A stretch of 64,000 nt of DNA. Origin: Lactifluus volemus (Eukaryota; Basidiomycota; Agaricomycetes; Russulales; Russulaceae). The notes under the pieces were generated by a model, which was not told the DNA's origin, searched no databases, and saw nothing but the letters and a program-made list of their open reading frames with translations. The stretch lies in contig WTXI01000001.1 in NCBI GenBank assembly GCA_022376515.1, forward strand, positions 186,001-250,000, read 5' to 3'. Position 1 is the first letter of the stretch. Every line of letters begins with the position of its first letter. This document shows, piece after piece, positions 12,345 through 24,410 of this stretch. Position numbers and translations under genes: made by a program.

Positions 12345-13052
12345 ATGGTCAATCTTCGCTCACAAAAGCGGCTTGCCGCATCAGTCGCTGGCGTTGGCCA
12401 GCGTAAAATCTGGTGTGATCCTAACGAACAGTCAGAGATCGGCAATGCCAACTCGCGGACGCACGTAAAGAAACTAATCAAGGATGGTCGTATTATAATC
12501 AAGCCCACAACCGTCCACTCTCGTGCTCGCACCCTCGACCTCCTTGCTGCTAAGCGCAAGGGTCGTCACACTGGCATGGGAAAGCGGAAAGGTACCGCAG
12601 AGGCTCGTATGCCAACCAAAGTCCTTTGGATGAGGCGACAGCGTGTTCTCCGGAGGCTACTCCGAAAATATCGTGAGGCAGGGAAGATTGATAAACACCT
12701 GTTCGTCCTACTTTCTCTCACTTGAGTGTTCACCCGATCTTATGGCTGTCCCGTTATCCAAGCTATCACACCCTCTACCAGAAGTCCAAGGGTAATGTCT
12801 TTAAGAACAAGCGTGTATTGATGGAATATATCCACAAGGCAAAGGCGGAGAAGTCCCGTACAAAGGTACTCTCCGACCAGATGGAAGCCCGACGTATCAA
12901 GAACAAGGTGCGACCATCTCTCGTTCTCCCTTTCTCCCACTTTCATTGATGTCGCATTTTTACCACAGGCAATCCGTGAACGTCGTGCTGCGCGTATTGC
13001 AGAGAAGAGGGAAGCCATTCTAGCAGTGGAGCATGAAGGGGCCAAAGCATGA
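12345..13052 (+). CDS. RPL19: 60S ribosomal protein eL19
   Basis: Structural protein of the large cytoplasmic ribosomal subunit, forming part of the inter-subunit bridge region. The protein starts [20 protein letters not shown] and shows the family motifs [31 protein letters not shown] and [20 protein letters not shown]. Exon 1 ends at DKHL. An intron of about 70 bp (GTTCGT..CCAAG) leads to [21 protein letters not shown] second intron (GTGCGA..CCACAG) leads to the basic tail [18 protein letters not shown] and a stop at 13050-13052. The length and the long C-terminal helix are normal. It is divergent from the upstream kinase and about 240 bp upstream of the MYST gene. Confidence 0.96.
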
Positions 13053-13293
13053 GATATTATTTGGGTCCTGTCTTCTTTACCTGCTCTCACATCACTTTAC
13101 GCCACGCTATACTGCATACATGCCACCATGAATTCACTTAGGCCACTTCCATGCTTTCATATATATGATGACATGGGATGTCTAGTGTGTAGCATTATTA
13201 TTAGCCAGTCATCTCAACGTGGGATGTTGTTGTACGGGCGTCATCAGATGGGGTTGGTACCGACTCACTACCACCATCATGTGTCCTGCTGTG

Positions 13294-15277
<1,984 letters not shown>

Positions 15278-15384
15278 GAATTGCCAGTACATTCGCTATA
15301 TGTATACAATCATTGCCCGAAGTACCTGTAACACTAACTTGATTCAAAGATACCCAACTTCCTAAAGGAAACCAATAATTTGTC

Positions 15385-15930
15385 CTATATTATGCTGTTG
15401 AGATTGGGCGGGAGCTCATCTGGCGGGCTCGACTGTCCTTGCATAGCCGCAATACGCGCTTCCCTGTTCGCTATGACGTTGCCCTTTACCCCAACATGTC
15501 CTTTCACCCAGCATAGCTGCAAAGAATAGGAACCATGACTACTTATGGATGCGAGGGAATCAACCTGTTTGTAAAACTCTCCAAGAAGTCTTTGAACACG
15601 CAGGCCGGAACTCGGGAACGTGCAGGCTCCAATTGCCTGAATGAGCTCTTTGCAGTCGGTGCTCATTGAGCGGTCCAAGGTCTTCTCGTTCGGTCGCAAG
15701 TAAATGCATACCCAATAGAAGAGCAACAACCTCGGTATCGCAAGCCGTGAATTTCCGTTCGGTAGGAAGTGAAAGGCGTAGGACGCGATCATCGCAGCCA
15801 TCTCTCAGCAGGACGGCCGCGGAGCCAGCTCGTTCAGGATGGGCTGAACCGTCCGCGTAAACCCGGATCGTGTTTCTGGACTGTTCGTCCAGCAAGATGG
15901 AAGCACGTTCGTCGAAACCAGCGTTTTGAA
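15385..15930 (-). pseudogene. RNase H domain relic of a non-LTR retroelement
   Basis: The segment reads IRVYADGSAHPERAGSAAV (first catalytic Asp), then KFTACDTEVVALLLGMHLL (catalytic Glu). After a frame change near 15670 it reads STDCKELIQAIG (third Asp) and CWVKGHVGVKGNVIANREAR. In active RNase H1-type domains of LINE elements and related fungal genes the last motif is GHxGxxGNExAD. Here the final catalytic Asp is Asn. A frame shift, the loss of this Asp and the absence of a reverse transcriptase upstream show a broken fragment. A domesticated RNase-H-like fungal gene is a less likely alternative. Confidence 0.75.
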
Positions 15931-15934
15931 TTGT

Positions 15935-16100
15935 GAAAGTCGGGGACAAAGGGGGACGACAGGGGATGGCCAGGGACGAAGGGGGATGACCAGGGATGAT
16001 GGGGGACGATGGGGGAGGACGAAGAGGCGAAGGGGACAATTGGGGACGATGAGGAACAACAGGGGACAGCCAGAGACGAAGGGAGATGACTGGAGGGAAA
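15935..16100. repeat. G-rich minisatellite, GGGGACGA / GGGATGACCA units
   Basis: About 160 bp consist of imperfect units such as GGGGGACGA, GGGGATGGCCA and GGGATGAC, repeating every 9-20 bp. All three frames on the minus strand stay open as Pro/Ser-rich peptides purely because of the repeat, so they should not be read as genes. It abuts the RNase H relic, and an A-run follows at 16116-16126. Confidence 0.8.
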
Positions 16101-16129
16101 GGGGGAGCAAGGCAAAAAAAAAAGTAGTT

Positions 16130-16863
16130 TAAACTACAGAGGAGTCAGTGAAGTGGAAGGGTGGAGGCTACATACCTTGGGAGCACCCCTCAGGCATGAG
16201 GCATCCCAGGACCCTTCCAATGTGAAATGAATGCAAATGAGATGTTGCCGGCAGCGGCAGTGGCAAGGGTGATGGTGATGTGAAGGGAGGTCACAGGAAC
16301 TTCGTCGGGAAGCGGTGGTGTTGCAGCGCCAGTTCCTGGCATCAGGAGCTCTGACAACCACAAATGTGGTGGTGCCAGTGCGATTCCGATGCCAAGGATG
16401 GCAACACACAATGCAAGCAGCTCCTCAGTGCAGAGGAAATGCAAGAGGTCAAGGCAGGAGAGGTAAAAGATGGTGGCAACTTGGTGCCATCGAGCCCAAC
16501 GCGTGCTGGTGGTGGCAGTGTGTGACCGCAGTACAATTGACGAGGGTCGCATATGCGCTGCTTACTAATCCAAGCTCGGGCCTTACCGGCCGGCGTTGGC
16601 TCGGCCCATGGGGACCATGGAAAGTCCTGTTCGAGCACTTTTCCAGTTGGAGGATGCCAGTGTGTACTAGTAGCCTTGGGTAAGGTAGAGAAATGGCAAG
16701 GTGACAGGTGTGCGTAGAGATGTATAAGCCAAGTTTGTGAGATTTCGTGCCATCCTTCTGCAGAATATGGGAAATTTATCTTAGAACCAGTTACGGCCCT
16801 TATAAGCAGCGTAGATTCCTGTCCTGCCACGCTATGATTTAATCTCAGTGGCTTTGTACATGT
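16130..16863. other. intergenic, no gene seen
   Basis: GT/CA-rich sequence between the minisatellite and the tRNA. Open frames on both strands overlap each other and have no recognisable domain. It may be flanking remains of the decayed element to the left. Confidence 0.45.
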
Positions 16864-16962
16864 GCCGGGGTAGCTCAGCTGGGAGAGCAACAGACTGAAG
16901 TGGATAATCCATGCTTGTTTTGGGCATTCTGGAGGTCCCGTGTTCAATCCACGGTCCTGGCA
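16864..16962 (+). tRNA. tRNA-Phe (GAA) with a 26-nt intron
   Basis: The 5' half runs from the acceptor strand GCCGGGG through a D arm GCTCAGCTGGGAGAGC to the anticodon loop CTGAAG, with anticodon GAA at 16897-16899. An intron of about 26 nt (16901-16926) lies one base 3' of the anticodon, the canonical position. The 3' half continues with TTCTGG, a T arm CCGTG-TTCAATC-CACGG, acceptor TCCTGGC and discriminator A. The acceptor stem pairs over seven positions with two G-T wobbles. The A box TAGCTCAGCTGG is a perfect match. CCA is not encoded, as expected in eukaryotes, and a T5 pol III terminator follows at 16963-16967. The first anticodon-stem pair is A-G, a mild oddity. Confidence 0.92.
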
Positions 16963-16967
16963 TTTTT
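16963..16967 (+). terminator. RNA polymerase III terminator (T5)
   Basis: A run of five T directly follows the discriminator base of the tRNA-Phe gene, the usual pol III stop signal. Confidence 0.8.
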
Positions 16968-17260
16968 ACTGGCACTAATTTTACTTTTTGTACCACTCGC
17001 AAGTCTGTCCATGTCTATCATTTTATCACTGATTGCTACAGTTAGCAAGCTCTTAGAGAGAAAATTTTGGTGGATTATCTGGCTTACAGTAAATTACAGC
17101 CTAAAATATTCCTTTACCATTCATTGAGCAGCCTTGGCAACAAAATACGAAGAAAAAATGCTTGAACCAGTAATGTGAATGTACAGTATTAGAAAACCTG
17201 TGAGCTCAGAGTGGCTGTGTACTCCCAACTTTGTGCCTTTTCCTCAACTATCCTCGACTC

Positions 17261-19183
17261 ATGTCTGACGATTTCGAACTCGAACACGTTAATCTAAACA
17301 CCCTTGGGGGTGAGGCGTCCCATGTGACTGCAACCCCTCACGATGATCAACCTACCGCCAAAGTAGTCGGCAGAGAAGCTGGATTCTCCGACGGATCTGG
17401 AGCGTTGTATTCAATCTATCTGGATGGTGCCAAAGTAGAAGACCAGAAGATGACAGAGAGCTGGAAAGGAGACGCAGATGGCATCCTTTTCTTCGTATGT
17501 AATTCCTCGGTTTTTCTACGCTTTCCTAAGTTACTCCTAGACCGGTTTGTTTTCGGCCACGGTCGCTGCATTCCTTGTCGCGGTCAATCAGAACCTCCAA
17601 CAAAGTCCTCAAGATACCATCGCTTTCTACACTGCACATCTCTATCAGATCACAGCCGCCCAGGCCGGCAGCCCAAATGGACCCATCCTTCCTCTTCCCC
17701 CACCCTTTCTGATCCATCCACTTTCAAACCATCTTCGTCGTCCATTTGGGTCAATGTACTGTGGTTTCTAAGCCTTATCATCAGTCTTACATGTGCGCTT
17801 ATAGCGACGTTATTGCAACAGTGGGCGCGTCGATACCTTCGGGTAACGGGGACGCGGCGTAGCCTCGACAATCGCGCTCGTGTACGTGCATACTTTGCGA
17901 AAGGGGTGGATAACCTGCATCTTCGCTGGGTAGTGGAGGCGCTGCCTGGTCTTCTCCACCTATCCGTTTTCCTATTCTTCGCCGGCCTCCCTATTTTTCT
18001 CTTCCGGATCAACCACACGGTTTTTATTGCCGTTCTATCATGCGTTGGCACCTGTGGTGCTTCGTACCTGTGCATCTCCTTCATGCCGTTGGTCTGCCAC
18101 AACAGTCCGTATTACACACCACTTTCCTCACTTATTTGGTCCTGCCGTGCAGGTTTACGGTGCTTGTACCTTTGGATCATGAAGAGCTTCATATCCCATC
18201 GCCCCATAATTGGGTTAACTAGAGCTTCGACCCGGAGGATCCTCGTTTCTCGAGTGCAAGAGAGTTACGAACGGTTGCGAGGCGGCCTTACCAAACACAT
18301 GGAGGAGTCAGCTCTGATATCATTCAAGGAATTCGACGTTCAAGTTCTGTCCTGGACTTTCGAACTTATGGGCGAGGAAGATAGGCTAGACCGGGTCCTT
18401 GCAGCTATTCCCGGCTTTTACAACTCCTCTTTGGCGAAGGATCAGGCTCTTAAAGAAGTGTCCGAGGAAAGGCTTACAAATGCAGTTTTCCAAGTAATGG
18501 ATCGCTCCCATTCATCAGCGCAGCTCTCTCAGTCTGCGAGACAGCAGCAAAGCGACGCCTGTATGAAAGTTCTAGAAATCCGAGGCATTCCTGAACAGCA
18601 GACTGTGAAGAACTCCCTTCGTTTTATTGGGACAGGCGTCTTCAAGTGCACTGATTTAGGCCTTCTCGCGAGCTCAGTCGACGGTGACGAGGCCGATGTC
18701 GAGGTCAAGTGTGTCACTGCCCTTATCACTACTCATACTCGTGGATCCGATGAGCGTTGGTTGTCAATTATGGAGAAACTGTTAGGAAAGTCGAAGACCA
18801 CCCTTTTGGGATACCGTGGGCATGGAGACAGCCTTTTACTGGCAAATCTCATCAATTTCGTGCTGTGGATGGATGGCCGTCACTTTCTAGGTCTTCAAGA
18901 GAAAGCAGTAAACGATACGTTGAATTCGTTGAACAAGTTTGACGCCAAAAACACCTTGCCTGGGCTTCGTGATGAGTTTTGCCGCCTATGGAACACAACC
19001 GTCACCGCGCAGGGAACAGGGACCGCACGTGGGAGAAGAGCACACTCAACCCTGCGCCACATCGCCCCTGTCTATCTCGCGCTGCATCGTGATGTACCTC
19101 GAGCACCTGGCGATATTTGGAATGAAGATTTGCTAAGCGCACCATCCTATCCTCGTTGTCCACATCGTCATGTTGATTCCTAG
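17261..19183 (+). CDS. DUF6535 membrane protein, apparent frame break
   Basis: The product starts MSDDFELEHVNLN at 17261 and contains the DUF6535 hallmark SWKGDADGILFF-TGLFSATVAAFLVAVNQNLQ, joined over a 46-bp intron (17495-17540). The second hallmark block reads IWVNVLWFLSLIISLTCALI with ATLLQQWARRYL, then a membrane segment around LPGLLHLSVFLFFAGL. Two to four transmembrane helices are expected, followed by a long cytosolic helical region to HRHVDS. The family is large in Agaricomycetes and functionally uncharacterised. Between the two hallmark blocks the frame must gain one base near 17694-17712, and no GT..AG intron can do this. Downstream to about 19485 open segments look like a decayed continuation of the C-terminal tail. 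It is either a young pseudogene or a gene with a sequence error. Confidence 0.8.
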   Translation: MSDDFELEHVNLNTLGGEASHVTATPHDDQPTAKVVGREAGFSDGSGALYSIYLDGAKVEDQKMTESWKGDADGILFFVCNSSVFLRFPKLLLDRFVFGHGRCIPCRGQSEPPTKSSRYHRFLHCTSLSDHSRPGRQPKWTHPSSSPTLSDPSTFKPSSSSIWVNVLWFLSLIISLTCALIATLLQQWARRYLRVTGTRRSLDNRARVRAYFAKGVDNLHLRWVVEALPGLLHLSVFLFFAGLPIFLFRINHTVFIAVLSCVGTCGASYLCISFMPLVCHNSPYYTPLSSLIWSCRAGLRCLYLWIMKSFISHRPIIGLTRASTRRILVSRVQESYERLRGGLTKHMEESALISFKEFDVQVLSWTFELMGEEDRLDRVLAAIPGFYNSSLAKDQALKEVSEERLTNAVFQVMDRSHSSAQLSQSARQQQSDACMKVLEIRGIPEQQTVKNSLRFIGTGVFKCTDLGLLASSVDGDEADVEVKCVTALITTHTRGSDERWLSIMEKLLGKSKTTLLGYRGHGDSLLLANLINFVLWMDGRHFLGLQEKAVNDTLNSLNKFDAKNTLPGLRDEFCRLWNTTVTAQGTGTARGRRAHSTLRHIAPVYLALHRDVPRAPGDIWNEDLLSAPSYPRCPHRHVDS

Positions 19184-19921
19184 GCGGCATACCTCTAACC
19201 CAACCAAAAATGACCCCAGATTCCCTCAGCGTATTTCCATCCGACGTCACCATGTCAACTACCGAGACTTTGGAAGATGTCGGTTCTGCTTCAACCTTCC
19301 CATTTTTCGATTTGTCCACCACCTTTGTCACCGCGAATTGCCAGAACTTCTTAATTTTTTTCCCCACACGTCAACTCAGCTTGAGTCAGGCTCGACTGCA
19401 GCATGGCGACTTCTTGTCCTGTAGCCAGCCCTCACTTGAGGCGCGCTCGATATCTTCATGCCTGGACGCCTCGCAACTTGATTAATTCGAAATCTCGAGG
19501 ACATCTTGTCAGTGTCGCCCGCCGACTCTGTATCCGCCCCACAGTCACCAAGACTGCCTCCTGATTCTGATATGACGGTGGTTCTTCCCTCTTCCATCGA
19601 TCGGATTGGGGGCTGTTCAAGTCCAGTTACGTTAACAGTCAATCTTCAAGTGCTAGAGGGTCATCACCTACCTGTGTTTCAATCTGTCCAATTTCGGGCG
19701 TGACTATTAATGATATAAGACATTTGTTTCTCTACTGTATATCTGACTACGCATATATGTCCTGGTGCCATATAAGGGGACTTTGATAAATGAAACTAGG
19801 TAAGCCGCGTTGGTTTGAGATGTGTCAGTGGAGCGTAATGGAATCCATTCCACAAGGCAATCCAACCATCACAGAACTGAATCAAGTTTACCTACCTTTC
19901 TCTTGCTCCTTCTCCCCCAGC

Positions 19922-20440
19922 GATGCCTTTCTTGATTCCGGGCTCCCGTAGGTCCATGATTCTCCGTGCCTCTCCAGTAGGTGGCCCTCAGACGTAAAAA
20001 CAGCATATATTAACGGTTCGACTCGTTACAGATCACTGTGCCCGCGTCTCCCTCACAATCAGAGTGCGAGTCCGCTACATCCCGCTCTCAAGCATTTCCG
20101 GACACGCCGCCTGTGTTAGATGCGGATATTTTTGATACTGTACCCTTCTCCGTATGTACCACTGAGAAGCGCAAAACGTTCGGTGCTGTCCTAATCATCT
20201 CGTCGTTGCAGGCATCGTTTTCAGCGTTTCTCAACTTCACTCCTCAGGATGACACCACACCGACTCCCGCTGATATAGCTCCAGATCCTGTCAAGGATCC
20301 CAAGCGCTTATCAAACCAGGCTGAGGCTAGCTACTACGTCGAGGTGTGTGCCCTCTGCAGTGGGCATTCAGAACGCTGATATCTGCCCAAGCAACTCACG
20401 AATATCAGAGACGTTGACTCTGAATGGGAAGATGATGAAG
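19922..20440 (+). CDS. possible small spliced gene upstream of pseudokinase
   Basis: A start MPFLIPGSRRSMILRASP at 19922 can be joined by an intron (GTAGGT..GTTACAG) to ITVPASPSQSECESATSRSQ. A second intron (GTATGT..TTGCAG, about 20152-20211) leads to ASFSAFLNFTPQDDTTPTPAD, and a third to an acidic segment DVDSEWEDDEVE. The splice sites are good but the protein is unrecognised. It could belong to the DUF6535 locus to the left, as a second family copy, or be a 5' part of the next gene. I could not join it in frame to the pseudokinase. Confidence 0.3.
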
Positions 20441-20503
20441 TTGAGGCAAGTGTATTCTGCGTTCGAGTCTCATCTTTGCTCAGGTCAGAGTTTATAGGAA
20501 GTC

Positions 20504-23140
20504 ATGGTCATCTCACCCAAACCAAAAACGTCTCCTTTTCATGCGCTTCCCACGCCTCCCTTCAGTCCCCCGGAACCCATCCAAGACCCCTCCCCCCCCG
20601 CGGCCCCAAAAGACTCGTACACTATCTTGCGAACATTGCACCGTACCCAGACTTCTCACCTCTCTCTCGCGGTCGCCTCGGGCTGCAGGCCATCCACCAA
20701 GAAGGCTGCCCTTCGTCACGCCCTATATGCTATCCGCACATACCGCCTGCCGTTGTCCAACGCAGCGCTTGCGGAACGCGAAGCGCTGGAGGTACTCTCC
20801 ATGCGTAGTCTCGGGGAAAGTCCGTACGTCCAACGCGCATCACGCTTCTGGGACGACGGCCAGACACTTTTCATCGTGCTGGAGCATTGTGGGGGGGGAA
20901 ACCTGTTGGGGCTCATACAAGCCGAGGGACCCGTGGACAGCGGACGCATGAAGCAGTGGGCGTGTGAGATTGTGAGTCAAGTCTTACCCCCTCTCTCAGG
21001 GCCGTGCTCAACCTTGGTAGGTGTCGGGCATCGCGTTCATCCACAACGCCGGCGTCATACACAGCGACATCCGGCCGTCGACAATCCTCTTCCGTGTAAA
21101 TGGTCATATTTGTATTAGTAACTTCGAACACGCCATCGTGATCGCCACGCGCCAAAAGGCAGCTCCCTCTATCGAAGACAGGCAACGCAGCTTACGGGCG
21201 AGCGAACGCGAGTGGTGCGAGGCCCCAGAGATGCTTTTTGGTTGGGAAATAGGACTCGAAGTTGACTGTTGGGCGTTCGGAGTTATTCTGGTATGGATGA
21301 TTACCGGAAAGGTACGTCTCCCATGAACTTTCGCGCTCTGAAATGAATTGTGATGGGTGTAGCACCCCTGGTATCTAAGCACTCTAGAAAACCCTGACAT
21401 AATTCGAGATTGTGTTCTTCACGGTCTCCTACCGATTGTCCCATTGGAGGTAGTTGACACGGCTGCAGAACGCTTGATCGGAAGAGTAAGCTTCCAATTG
21501 AAATCGTCGACGGAAATTCATTATTCGGAAACTCATCTAGTGTCTGGACCGCAATCCTTCCAGGAGACCGACCATCGAACAGATCAAAGAATTCGAGTGG
21601 TTTGCCGATGTGTACGTTGATGTGCTATTCGCATTGCTCCGCGTGCTGATGTCATAAAAGCAATTGGGACAACATTTCGCTGGCACGCGTCCCTGACATC
21701 CCGATCACGCTCCCCAGCCCTGACCTGACACCCGATGTGCCAGCGGATGTTCCCAGCACCATCATTGCTCCTGATCTTTCTCTCAGTACCCTAGATACAG
21801 AGATGGAAATCGAGCGAACCCTCCCATGGACTCCAGCGCGCATCAGCCGACAGATAGGGCTGGCATCTCCGGGCGCCACCACCATTGCCTCGGGCCATTC
21901 GGCCGTTCTATCGCGTGGGGATATAGTGCCGCTCGTTGCGAGACAACTGCAGCACCTGTCACCGCCATTGCTTCCGAGCAGTGCTGGGGGAGGTGATTCA
22001 TCCACCCTGCATTCACAACAGCAGCAACAGGACTCCGAGTCGGAGAGGCACACTGACATATATCAATCTTTCCTTCCTCAATTGAACGATGTGGACGGCG
22101 CTCTACATGTTGGGTCAGGTGTATGCGTTGACGAGTTTGGCACGTTCATCTCCGAGCGCTCAGATGAATTGGAGGAAGACGAAATCACGGGTGGGTCCTC
22201 ACACATTAGCCTGCGAGGTGCGCTCGCGCTTCCCATTCCGTTGCTGGTCACGCCACGCCCGAGCGAATCCGATCTGCGCGCTACCCCCAGGCCTGGTCAA
22301 ACCCGGCCCCGCCTCCCGGCCTGTTTACTCCGTTGGCGTAACAGTGCGGCTGGCGCCAGACAAGATGAAATGATACGTCTGCACACAGACGCAGAGCAGG
22401 AACAAGAGGTACCGGAGCTAACATGGCATGGAATAGACGCGGATCCATTCCGCTGCTCGCCACCTCCGTCGGTTCCGACAGAGGAACGAGAAGCACCTAG
22501 CGGACGAGTGGGTTGCAAAGACCCGGCGAGTTCCCCACGAGTCGATACAACCTTCCGTTGGAGCACTGCGTCGCTTGATATGGGAGTTACTCCGGACGTT
22601 CCTGGACATGAACGTGATCGAGCGCACGCCCATACGTTGTCTCTTACGGGACTGACAGCTCTGACACGTCGGATCTGCGAGCAGGGACGTGCACTCTTGC
22701 GCAAGTCACGCTCGAACATTCACTTTTCGCGTCCGCATCTTCCAGGTCCCCCATCCCCCACTCCTTCTCCTTTGTCACCTCTTCTGGGGACTGCCGTTGC
22801 GATTGAGGGTGGCTTTGGGAGCGTGCGGCGCATGGGGCTCGGAATCGGATACTCACTTCCAAGTCGGTGTCCAAGTCCGAGACCCAGCCTGCCAGTGCGT
22901 GTGTCATGTGCGCCTACTCAAGTGCGCGATAATGAAGCGCAGAAGGACACCGAAGAAGCGGCTCTGGCGGGGTGTTACACAGGGTTGAGCGGGACCCGGT
23001 GGATCAAGAAGAATGCGGCGCAACAACAGCACGAAGCGTCTCGGCCTGAGCCATCGCCGTTTGACTCGAGGAGCGTGCTGATACTTGGGAACCCTGGCTT
23101 TGGTGGAGCTGCCGTACCGGCTCCCACGGACAATGCATAA
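20504..23140 (+). CDS. AGC-like pseudokinase with long disordered tail
   Basis: Exons join cleanly: WACEIV/SGIAFIHNAGVIHSD, WMITGK/HPWYLSTLEN, LIGR/CLDRNPSRRPTIEQIKEF and EWFADV/NWDNI. The fold is that of a protein kinase and the end (EFEWFADVNWDNISL) resembles the start of an AGC-kinase tail. Key residues are changed. The HRD motif is HSD (VIHSDIRPSTILF), the DFG is NFE (ICISNFEHA), no glycine loop is visible near TLHRTQTSHLSLAVA, and no clear VAIK lysine is seen. Without the metal-binding Asp, catalysis is unlikely, so a scaffold or regulatory role is inferred. About 470 residues of Ser/Pro/Thr-rich sequence follow. The start at 20504 is the first ATG after an in-frame stop. A divergent active kinase cannot be excluded. 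Confidence 0.75.
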
Positions 23141-24410
23141 CGGCAGGCATTCTCGGTGATTCCTGACTTTGTGATGAATGAGATGCCAGCTGCCATGCCG
23201 CCCGAGTCAGGCTTCTCTTCCAGAAGCTGGTTGCTGGGGGTGCTGGGGTTGTGGCGGCAACGCATAGCCGACTTGAGTGCAACATAATGTGTGTAATCTT
23301 TTTTCAACTCTCCTCTCGTTTGTGGCGCTTTTACCCCGCTTTCGCTATTTCGGTTCCTTTTTATGAGGTTCGTGCCTTGTGTAGCGTCATAGAATCATCC
23401 CGAAGCTCTCTGTCTGTGTTTGATGTGAATGTTTTCTGAGCAGATATATCCTTGTTGGCACTGTACTGTAACACCCTCCACACTTCCTTTCTTCTCGCAT
23501 GTTTTGTACATATTTGTTGAGCACGAGATCCCGAATGACATGACACAGATCAATCATGCATGATATCTGCCTGCGAACAGGAATGGACGAAGGCCCAGTA
23601 CTGCCGACTGGGAAACTTTTAAATAGAGATCACGTCTGTCCCTGGACAGGTACCTCAAGCTGAGGGGTGTGGAATAGCGTCATCGATTGGTCCGGAAGCG
23701 AAAGCCTCATGCGGTTGGAATAGACAACAGGAAAAAAAAGAGGTGGTATGAAAAGGTGAAAATTGCGGGGAAAGCCGGCAAATTATGGCCGATCGATTAC
23801 GACCATCATCAAATGTCAGTAGATATCGCGGCATTATTCACTATGTCCAGTTGCGCAGAGTGCTTTCAAGCTAGCTAACATTTAAGAAATGGTAGGAAGG
23901 AGATGATACGAGATGCGGGTCTGGTTGGGACTAAAATGAGCGCGTCGTTGAATGGTTGTTTGATTACCCCTTTGAGTGCAATGCAGACAAAGACAAGGGG
24001 GTGTATCCACCCCATCAATGTCAAAGTGTCAGCGATAGCATCATGTTAAGCCGCGGAGAATGGATGATGAAATAATGAGAGGTGGGGGAAGACATCGTAA
24101 ATGAACCGAAGGAATGATGAAAGATAGAGGCTGTTAAGCCTAAAAAGTTGACGTTTTTCGGAAGAAAGAGATCTATGAGAGTGGAGATCGTTCGGGGATA
24201 GAAGAGAAATGAATGCAAAGGTAAAACGTGGACAGAGGAGATATAAAAGGTTAAATCAATCCTGGCCAGGGTTGGAGCCAAAGATCTCCGATGAGGGAGA
24301 GTATCGGATTACGCCTATTTGGGTAATAGGATAACCATGAAGGAAAGGAAATGGGATGGGATGATTTATATTTAAAGAGAAGGACATGTTGGGGGTCTCT
24401 CAAATGAACC
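23141..24410. other. intergenic, no gene seen
   Basis: Contains the 3' flank of the pseudokinase and the promoter of the next gene. Only short frames without domains occur. The last 50 bp before the next ATG carry TATTTAAAG (about 24369), a possible TATA-like element. Confidence 0.5.

Noticed and set aside
15834..16115. Pro/Ser-rich minus-strand frames around 15.9-16.1 kb
   Set aside because: All three frames stay open because of the minisatellite repeat, so there is no evidence for a protein.
19002..19367. Minus-strand frame MGKKIKKFWQFAVTKVV
   Set aside because: Protein-like at first sight, but it is antisense to the conserved C-terminus of the DUF6535 protein and its tail.
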